Source: JBBSJT01 sp041691015
GTDB taxonomy: Bacteria > Chlamydiota > Chlamydiia > Chlamydiales > Parachlamydiaceae
Assembly (NCBI GenBank): GCA_041691015.1
Contig: JBEPVN010000060.1
Coordinates: forward strand, 1-13,877
Length of the DNA stretch: 13,877 nt
Reading direction: 5' to 3'
Positions 9,451 to 13,877 of this stretch are shown here, piece by piece (the stretch's first letter is position 1; each line of letters starts with the position of its first letter). Made by a program: the position numbers and the translations under genes. The notes below the pieces were generated by a model. It was not told the DNA's origin, made no database searches, and saw nothing but the letters and a program-made list of their open reading frames with translations.

Positions 9451-10884
9451 CTAAGCTTTGCTTACGACTCTGCCGATGAGGTCGTAGCCTGCAGCCTGCG
9501 TGATCTCGACTAGATATCTTTCGCCAAAAGCTGTGACTTTTCGTCCATCGTTGATAATGATGCTGCCATCGATATCCGGACACTGTCCTTGATGTCTTGC
9601 AAGCATCAGCATCTTAGATTCAGGGTGGTAGCCTTCCACAATCACAACAAATTTTTTACGAACTTTGGTAGCTTGTATCTTCTCAACAACCGAGGCTTGA
9701 ATCTTCATAAGCGCATGGTAGCGCTCTTCCTTGACTTCTTCACTGTTTTGGTCAGGAAGTGTCGCGGATCTGCTTCCTGCCTCTTGCGAATATCTGAATA
9801 TGCCGACATTATCAAGAGGATAGGCCTTTAAAAATTCTCCAAGCTCTTCAAACTGCTCTTTTGTTTCGCCAGGATATCCAACGATCAAGCTTGTTCTGAT
9901 GCTGATCTCAGGAATTTCTTTTTTAAGCTTTGTAATTGTGCTGATGATATCTTCTTTGGACGTTGCTCGATGCATCGATTTTAAAACATCGTTATTCACA
10001 TGCTGGATCGGCATATCAAGATATGGGCAAATTCTTGGGTCGCTCTTCATTAGAGCAATCAATTCATCTGTGATCTCATCTGGATAAAGATATAGAAGCC
10101 TTAACCAATAATCGCCAGGCTCTTTTAAAATTTCTTTTATAAGATAGATCAAACCATCTACTCGCTTATAACCAATGTCTTTGCCCCAATCTCCAAGATC
10201 TTGTGCGATTAAAATAATTTCTTTTACTCCTGCTGCCTGCAAGACTCTGAATTCTTTTAATACCTGTTCTGAATTTTTACTCTTCAATGGACCTTTGATA
10301 TCCGGAATAATGCAATAAGCGCAGCGCTTTCTGCATCCTTCAGCAATTTTTAGATAAGCAAAGTGTTTTGGAGTAGAGAGTCTTCTTGGCACTTCTCCAG
10401 CTTCCAAATAGCTTTTAGCATTTGTGATTTGGGAGCCTTGAGAGCCCGATTGGACAGCTTTTAAGATCCCTTCAACATCGCCGGAACCGAGCAAATAGTC
10501 AACTCTTGGAAATTGACTTGTAATGTCATTGCTATGCGTTTGCACCATGCAGCCTGTGACAATCAATTTTGCAGTAGTTTTGCGGCTTTTTAGTGTTTCA
10601 TCAATTGTTGTCATCGACTCATCGCGGGATGCTTGTAAAAATCCGCAAGTATTGATCACGATATAGTCTGCGTCTTCAAGAAGTTCTGTCGCTTCGTAAC
10701 CTGCTTTTAACAAAATACCGAGCATGACTTCGCTATCTACTAAATTGCGCGGGCATCCGAGGCTTATAAAATGGATTTTATTACCCTGAAAAGAATAGCG
10801 GTGAGCTTCGCTTTCGCAAGGCTTATCATCTGTAATAACAGGTAAATTTTCAGGTTTTTTAGTTTCTTTATAAATTTTTAGCAT
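9451..10884 (-). CDS. rimO: Ribosomal protein S12 methylthiotransferase RimO
   Basis: Radical-SAM enzyme that attaches a methylthio group to the beta-carbon of the conserved aspartate of ribosomal protein S12. It acts in the cytoplasm and uses two 4Fe-4S clusters. The N-terminal methylthiotransferase domain has three expected cluster cysteines, C44 (in SLGCPRNLVDSE, typical of RimO rather than MiaB), C80 and C112. The radical-SAM motif CRKRCAYC supplies C184, C188 and C191. Family motifs MPIQHVNND (291-299) and IVGYPGET (334-341) follow, and a C-terminal TRAM domain spans about 405-475. At 477 residues it is longer than the usual roughly 440, because about 35 residues precede the first domain. 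The ATG at 10882-10884 lacks a clear Shine-Dalgarno sequence, but the next methionine (M54) lies inside the domain, so this start is preferred. The gene has its own promoter and is separated by 112 bases from the acyltransferase gene upstream. Confidence 0.95.
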   Translation of the reverse strand: MLKIYKETKKPENLPVITDDKPCESEAHRYSFQGNKIHFISLGCPRNLVDSEVMLGILLKAGYEATELLEDADYIVINTCGFLQASRDESMTTIDETLKSRKTTAKLIVTGCMVQTHSNDITSQFPRVDYLLGSGDVEGILKAVQSGSQGSQITNAKSYLEAGEVPRRLSTPKHFAYLKIAEGCRKRCAYCIIPDIKGPLKSKNSEQVLKEFRVLQAAGVKEIILIAQDLGDWGKDIGYKRVDGLIYLIKEILKEPGDYWLRLLYLYPDEITDELIALMKSDPRICPYLDMPIQHVNNDVLKSMHRATSKEDIISTITKLKKEIPEISIRTSLIVGYPGETKEQFEELGEFLKAYPLDNVGIFRYSQEAGSRSATLPDQNSEEVKEERYHALMKIQASVVEKIQATKVRKKFVVIVEGYHPESKMLMLARHQGQCPDIDGSIIINDGRKVTAFGERYLVEITQAAGYDLIGRVVSKA

Positions 10885-10927
10885 GATGTTCTATTATTTT
10901 TTAAGAGTTGAATTAAATTTTTACAAA

Positions 10928-10957
10928 ATTCTACCTGAAAAAGGCAGCTCTTGTCAA
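10928..10957 (-). promoter_or_regulatory. Strong sigma-70-type promoter for rimO
   Basis: On the minus strand a perfect -35 TTGACA (10952-10957) is followed by an 18-base spacer and a -10 TAGAAT (10928-10933, 5 of 6 to consensus). Transcription would start near 10921, giving a leader of about 35 bases before the rimO ATG. This makes rimO independent of the upstream barrel-acyltransferase pair, although read-through remains possible because no clear terminator lies between them. Confidence 0.65.
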
Positions 10958-10996
10958 TAATTAACAATCAGGTTGACTTAAGAATTTAAAGATTGA

Positions 10997-12136
10997 TTAG
11001 TATTTCTTCATCCAGGGAATGCCAAAGGAATTGATCAGAAATTTTAAAGTTTTCCAATAAAAGCGGCGATGGAGATTTAAGTGTTTTGTATACACAGCGT
11101 TATACTCGATACTTGGAGTTGCCTTCCTGATCGATTTATAAAAAGAAGCTCCTGAACTTTGATGAAATAAATGACCGCAGCTTTTGGCCTCAAGCGTCAA
11201 GGCAGTCGACAATAAGCGATAAAGACCTACTTCTTGGGGTTTATTCGTGTCGTAGCCAAAAAAAGGGGAAGTCATCACCCCATACATCGAATAATATCCA
11301 AAGATCCCGTCAATAATTCCATCTTTTTTAAAAGTCTTGAAATTAAAAAGTTTGTCATTCACTGCAAGTTTTAAAAATGTCTCGTTCAATTTTGGATTCA
11401 TAGCCGAGTATTTATCGACGTATAAGGCGTTATAAAGGGATAAAAGTTTGGAAATCCCTTCATTTGGATCAACCCCTAAATCTCCAAGCGCATAAGTAGT
11501 CCCATTAAGAAATTTAAGATCGCTTTTAAACAATCTGGTAGTAAAAATCTCTTCTTTCTTTGGATCCGTAATAAATATTTGTCTGCTTGCAATCAGATCA
11601 AATGCATGATGCTTTAGACTGTTTATAGGGGAATTTTGATCGAGAGTATTAATCGAGCGAAAGACGATTGCGTGTTTTGGAAAATCTTCTTGAATTTTGT
11701 CTCGTATGGCAAGAATTTGCTCTGGTGTTAGCGATGGATAAAGATTTGTTGAAAAGAGCCAATTGTTTACAGAAACTATTTTGTCGATTTTACCAATTTT
11801 TAGAAACGTTCCAAGCCCTCTTAAAATCGTTTTAACAATATTTCGAAGAATCCCGTTTTTGATTGCGGACGCAGTTTTGAGTCCATAGCCTATGTAATAG
11901 CTATAAAATGAACAGACATAGGAATTTTCCAGGACCTTATCATTGATCGTAATTGGCAATACCAAACCATCAACTTGTAAAACCATCATTTTTGTTTTAA
12001 CATTATCAAAATAAAAAGGGACGCCATTTTTAATAATCGGAAGAAGCATTTTTTTTGTAAAACGCCCCTCATGGGTATCTGGCCAATCTAATTGGTCTAT
12101 GTTCTGATCGTCAAAAATTTTGATTTTTACACTCAT
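10997..12136 (-). CDS. Putative GNAT/FemAB-fold acyltransferase
   Basis: A 379-residue protein without signal peptide or convincing membrane segments, probably cytoplasmic. I cannot assign a substrate. The C-terminal half looks like a GNAT-type acyltransferase fold: a strand-rich stretch (about 272-292) leads into a helix (302-320), then HQSSGASFYKSIRKATPSIEY (325-345), AVYTKHL (347-353) and a basic tail. The pattern of a Ser-Gly-Ala near a basic helix, followed by EYxAVYxxHL, recalls uncharacterised GNAT-like proteins that act on lipids or peptide-bound substrates. This is recognition from memory, not a search result. The N-terminal half (1-190) would then be a degenerate repeat of the fold, as in FemAB-like enzymes. 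Its ATG overlaps the stop codon of the barrel gene in the four bases ATGA, and there is no ribosome site of its own, so translation is probably coupled to the barrel gene. Co-translation suggests a role in envelope modification, but this is inference. Confidence 0.55.
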   Translation of the reverse strand: MSVKIKIFDDQNIDQLDWPDTHEGRFTKKMLLPIIKNGVPFYFDNVKTKMMVLQVDGLVLPITINDKVLENSYVCSFYSYYIGYGLKTASAIKNGILRNIVKTILRGLGTFLKIGKIDKIVSVNNWLFSTNLYPSLTPEQILAIRDKIQEDFPKHAIVFRSINTLDQNSPINSLKHHAFDLIASRQIFITDPKKEEIFTTRLFKSDLKFLNGTTYALGDLGVDPNEGISKLLSLYNALYVDKYSAMNPKLNETFLKLAVNDKLFNFKTFKKDGIIDGIFGYYSMYGVMTSPFFGYDTNKPQEVGLYRLLSTALTLEAKSCGHLFHQSSGASFYKSIRKATPSIEYNAVYTKHLNLHRRFYWKTLKFLINSFGIPWMKKY

Positions 12137-12927
12137 AAATTATAGATTAATTTGATTAATCCCCCATAAATATCCAATCTCGTTTCTAAGAAATCCGAAG
12201 GATAATTGGGATGATAGCCATATTGACGCAGTTCATAAAACGGAACAAAACTTATGCTAAGGCAGCTTATATCCCGTACATTATTATAAGTCAGAGGAAG
12301 CTCTACCCGGTATTGGATTTTTTCGTTGATCACTTGCGTTGAATCTATTTGCCTCGGGTCGTTTGAAACTCTACACTTTGCCTCATAAGGGTATTTTATT
12401 TTGAAGTTCAGGCCCAAATCAAATTTTTCTGTCAAACTGACGCGGGATAGAAAACCTGCTGTTGCATATACATAAGTAGTTTTAAAATGTATGGGAGTGC
12501 TTTTTGGGTGAGTGAAGTTGTTTTTTTCAATAAAATAGCCGACACCTGCAAAAGGTGTAAACAGAGGTTTGAACCTACATTTAGACTGAAAAGTATAACC
12601 AAGCCTTCCCTCGACGTATGTGTCGCCAAAATTGGACTTCAAGTGATTGCCAGCCCCACCTTTGCCATGAAGCACTCCCTTGCTGTAAAGAGCATCAAAG
12701 CCAAAATATATCTTATAGCGTTTGATTCTTTCATAGCCGCCTTTAATCCCATAGACTACGCCATCTTGTTTGGCACCGCCCTCTCTTTTTCGATGCACAT
12801 GATAAATTTCAGGACCAACGTAAATCTGTAGAGGTTTGTCACTCAAACATGTAAAGCTGCATATTTCTGAAAACCCTTGAGTTGTTGCGACAAGTAAAAA
12901 AAGTGAAAGTTTTCTTAATAAATTCAT
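12133..12927 (-). CDS. Predicted outer-membrane beta-barrel protein
   Basis: Exported protein of 264 residues from the chosen ATG at 12925-12927. It begins with a typical signal peptide (two basic residues, a hydrophobic stretch LSLFLLVATT, likely cleavage after GFS at about residue 19), with no lipobox. The mature part is rich in short amphipathic strands with alternating hydrophobic residues and turns, for example IYVGPEIY, YVEGRLGYTF, FTPFAGVGYF and VYATAGFLSRVSL, as in small outer-membrane barrels. It ends in a strand, KLIYNL, without the classical terminal Phe. No named family is recognised. The reading frame is open back to a TTG at 12973-12975, but that codon sits between the -35 and -10 of the likely promoter. 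The ATG is preceded by AAAGG at 5 bases, so the shorter start is preferred. It is first in a two-gene operon with the acyltransferase. Confidence 0.75.
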   Translation of the reverse strand: MNLLRKLSLFLLVATTQGFSEICSFTCLSDKPLQIYVGPEIYHVHRKREGGAKQDGVVYGIKGGYERIKRYKIYFGFDALYSKGVLHGKGGAGNHLKSNFGDTYVEGRLGYTFQSKCRFKPLFTPFAGVGYFIEKNNFTHPKSTPIHFKTTYVYATAGFLSRVSLTEKFDLGLNFKIKYPYEAKCRVSNDPRQIDSTQVINEKIQYRVELPLTYNNVRDISCLSISFVPFYELRQYGYHPNYPSDFLETRLDIYGGLIKLIYNL

Positions 12928-12956
12928 ATAAGCCTTTATTGAATCCTGAAAATACC

Positions 12957-12985
12957 TTGATAAAATGTTACTCAAATTTTGTCAA
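12957..12985 (-). promoter_or_regulatory. Sigma-70-type promoter for the barrel-acyltransferase operon
   Basis: On the minus strand a perfect -35 TTGACA (12980-12985) lies 17 bases from a -10-like TATCAA (12957-12962, 4 of 6 to consensus). Transcription would begin near 12950, giving a leader of about 23 bases before the ATG at 12927. It is one half of a divergent promoter region with the secreted-protein gene. No operator-like symmetry was seen between the two. Confidence 0.6.
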
Positions 12986-13015
12986 AATCTTTCACAATAA
13001 ATTAATAAAAATTTC

Positions 13016-13044
13016 TTGAATTTCATAACATTCTCAAATATAAA
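13016..13044 (+). promoter_or_regulatory. Sigma-70-type promoter for the secreted-protein gene
   Basis: TTGAAT (13016-13021) and TATAAA (13039-13044) are separated by the ideal 17 bases, inside very AT-rich DNA. Transcription would start near 13051, leaving a leader of about 30 bases that carries a GAGG ribosome site at 13071-13074, five bases before the ATG. Confidence 0.6.
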
Positions 13045-13079
13045 GCAAATTACTGTCATTAAATAAAAAAGAGGAATAT

Positions 13080-13796
13080 ATGAAACCAACACATCTTATT
13101 ATTTGCTTATGCGTACTTTTAGACTTTAATTTTAAAGCATCAATCAACGCATCTCAAATCATCGTATACCACGAAAATGGTGCAAGCACTGTTTTAGAGG
13201 TACATCCGGATGATACATTCTTAAACATCATGAGGGAAGCTGAATGCATTGCCAAGAATGATTTTTCTTCGGACAAAACAGATTTCTTAATTGATTATAG
13301 AACTGAAAAGAATCCATCCTTGCCAAATCCGCAATTTACAAGCGTCACTCCAAGAAATTATCACATAAGCGTCACAAAAAAAGAAAAGGATGATATCTCC
13401 TATATTGTCACAACACTTGGCAGAAGTTCTCTTAAGAAAATCTGGGACGCCGAGTCTTCTCTTAAAAAAGCTGGAGACCGTGTTGACAGAGTGCATCCTT
13501 TAAGATTTATCGCTACAATTTTTAGCCAGGAAGAAACCAAAGTCGGACTTTTGCAGATCAAGGAAAGAGGCGGCGTTGTTGCGAAAAAATTTTTCGGGGG
13601 ACTCTATGATGGTTTGACCGTTGAGAGCAATTTAAATAATCTGAAGACCGAATATATCGAGGATTTTGCAAGAAGCTTGAAGATAAATCCTGCAGCTCTT
13701 TTAAAGTCTATCGAAGCTAAAGACTGGAAAGAGTTGATCAATATATTAGTGGAACTGCTTCCAAGAAACGGCAAGCAAAACCGCTATGACATGTAA
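13080..13796 (+). CDS. Secreted protein of unknown function, possible beta-grasp N-terminus
   Basis: A 238-residue protein with an N-terminal signal peptide (hydrophobic core IICLCVLL, probable cleavage near residue 24), so it should reach the periplasm or beyond. The function is not recognised. The first mature segment (26-73) runs strand, turn, strand, then LEVHPDDTFLNIMREAE, a spacing that resembles ubiquitin-like beta-grasp domains. This is a weak visual resemblance. After a Pro-rich linker (79-91) comes a mostly helical domain of about 140 residues with SLKKAGDRVDRVHPLRFIA (127-145), SNLNNLKTEYIEDFA (183-197), DWKELINIL (215-223) and the C-terminus NRYDM. From memory this domain resembles a secreted family, often in several copies, in environmental chlamydiae. 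A GAGG ribosome site and promoter support the ATG. The gene diverges from the barrel operon. No clear terminator follows, only a nine-T run at 13806-13814 without a strong stem before it, and then the right-hand repeat. Confidence 0.8.
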   Translation: MKPTHLIICLCVLLDFNFKASINASQIIVYHENGASTVLEVHPDDTFLNIMREAECIAKNDFSSDKTDFLIDYRTEKNPSLPNPQFTSVTPRNYHISVTKKEKDDISYIVTTLGRSSLKKIWDAESSLKKAGDRVDRVHPLRFIATIFSQEETKVGLLQIKERGGVVAKKFFGGLYDGLTVESNLNNLKTEYIEDFARSLKINPAALLKSIEAKDWKELINILVELLPRNGKQNRYDM

Positions 13797-13833
13797 CTAA
13801 AAGGCTTTTTTTTTAACTTAAAAGCTACAAAAG

Positions 13834-13872
13834 ACTAGAAAGGCTAAAGTATCACCACGTTGTGGTGAACAA
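13834..13872. repeat. Right copy of the window-terminal inverted repeat, with hairpin
   Basis: Inverted partner of positions 1-39 (33 of 39 identical). It lies 37 bases after the stop codon of the secreted-protein gene. It contains a perfect 7-bp palindrome, TCACCAC (13852-13858) and GTGGTGA (13862-13868), around the loop GTT, which is degraded in the left copy. Both copies therefore lie 3' of a gene in the same orientation relative to transcription, as expected of a dispersed transcript-end or REP-like element. Confidence 0.7.
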
Positions 13873-13877
13873 ATTGT

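Noticed and set aside
9374..9583. 69-codon minus-strand frame overlapping the rimO 3' end and the long palindrome
   Set aside because: It starts inside rimO in another frame, with no ribosome site. Its end simply runs into the palindrome region.
12145..12161. GATTAAT-TTG-ATTAATC hairpin at the end of the barrel gene
   Set aside because: A 7-bp nearly all A-T stem inside coding sequence is expected by chance in DNA this AT-rich. It is too weak to claim a role in translational coupling.
12487..12831. 114-codon open frame on the plus strand
   Set aside because: It lies entirely antisense to the barrel gene, has no ribosome site or promoter, and its translation has no domain-like pattern.
13804..13825. 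GCTTTT...AAAAGC stem after the secreted-protein gene as a terminator
   Set aside because: The stem is only six mostly A-T pairs, with the T-run in the loop rather than after the stem, so it does not fit an intrinsic terminator.
1..13877. Whole window as a transposon bounded by terminal inverted repeats
   Set aside because: There is no transposase, integrase or resolvase, no target-site duplication can be seen, and the interval includes the core gene rimO. The repeats are best explained as dispersed intergenic elements at contig ends.

Overview
This AT-rich 13.9 kb window looks like bacterial chromosome from a Gram-negative organism. My best guess is an environmental, amoeba-associated chlamydia (Parachlamydiales-like). 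That guess rests on base composition, the style of the small secreted and outer-membrane proteins, and a recalled likeness of the rightmost protein to a secreted family of that group. No taxonomic marker was tested, so it is an inference. The window holds five convincing genes. Four lie on the minus strand and one on the plus strand.

Layout from left to right. Positions 1-39 carry one copy of a repeat that returns inverted at 13834-13872. Positions 59-9130 (minus) encode a 3023-residue cyclic beta-1,2-glucan synthase (NdvB/ChvB type), intact from its glycosyltransferase to its C-terminal phosphorylase domain and with an unusual membrane-hairpin domain at its N-terminus. Positions 9131-9450 form a 320-base non-coding stretch. 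It holds a promoter for the synthase, a smaller inverted repeat followed by T-runs, and a very long hairpin with a perfect 36-bp stem. Positions 9451-10884 (minus) encode RimO, the ribosomal protein S12 methylthiotransferase. Positions 10997-12136 and 12133-12927 (minus) are a translationally coupled pair: a predicted outer-membrane beta-barrel upstream and a GNAT/FemAB-like putative acyltransferase downstream. Positions 13080-13796 (plus) encode a small secreted protein of unknown function, transcribed divergently from the barrel gene.

How the parts may work together. RimO is housekeeping and probably unrelated to its neighbours. The other genes point to the cell envelope. The synthase is an inner-membrane enzyme expected to make cyclic glucan from UDP-glucose, the barrel is an outer-membrane protein, and the acyltransferase is co-translated with the barrel. 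The product of the rightmost gene is exported. Good sigma-70-type promoters can be read in front of four transcription units (synthase, rimO, barrel-acyltransferase, secreted protein), so the minus-strand genes need not be one operon. The most interesting points are a glucan synthase known from Brucella and Rhizobium virulence and symbiosis in what may be an obligate intracellular bacterium, its N-terminal fusion, and the unexplained palindromic elements.
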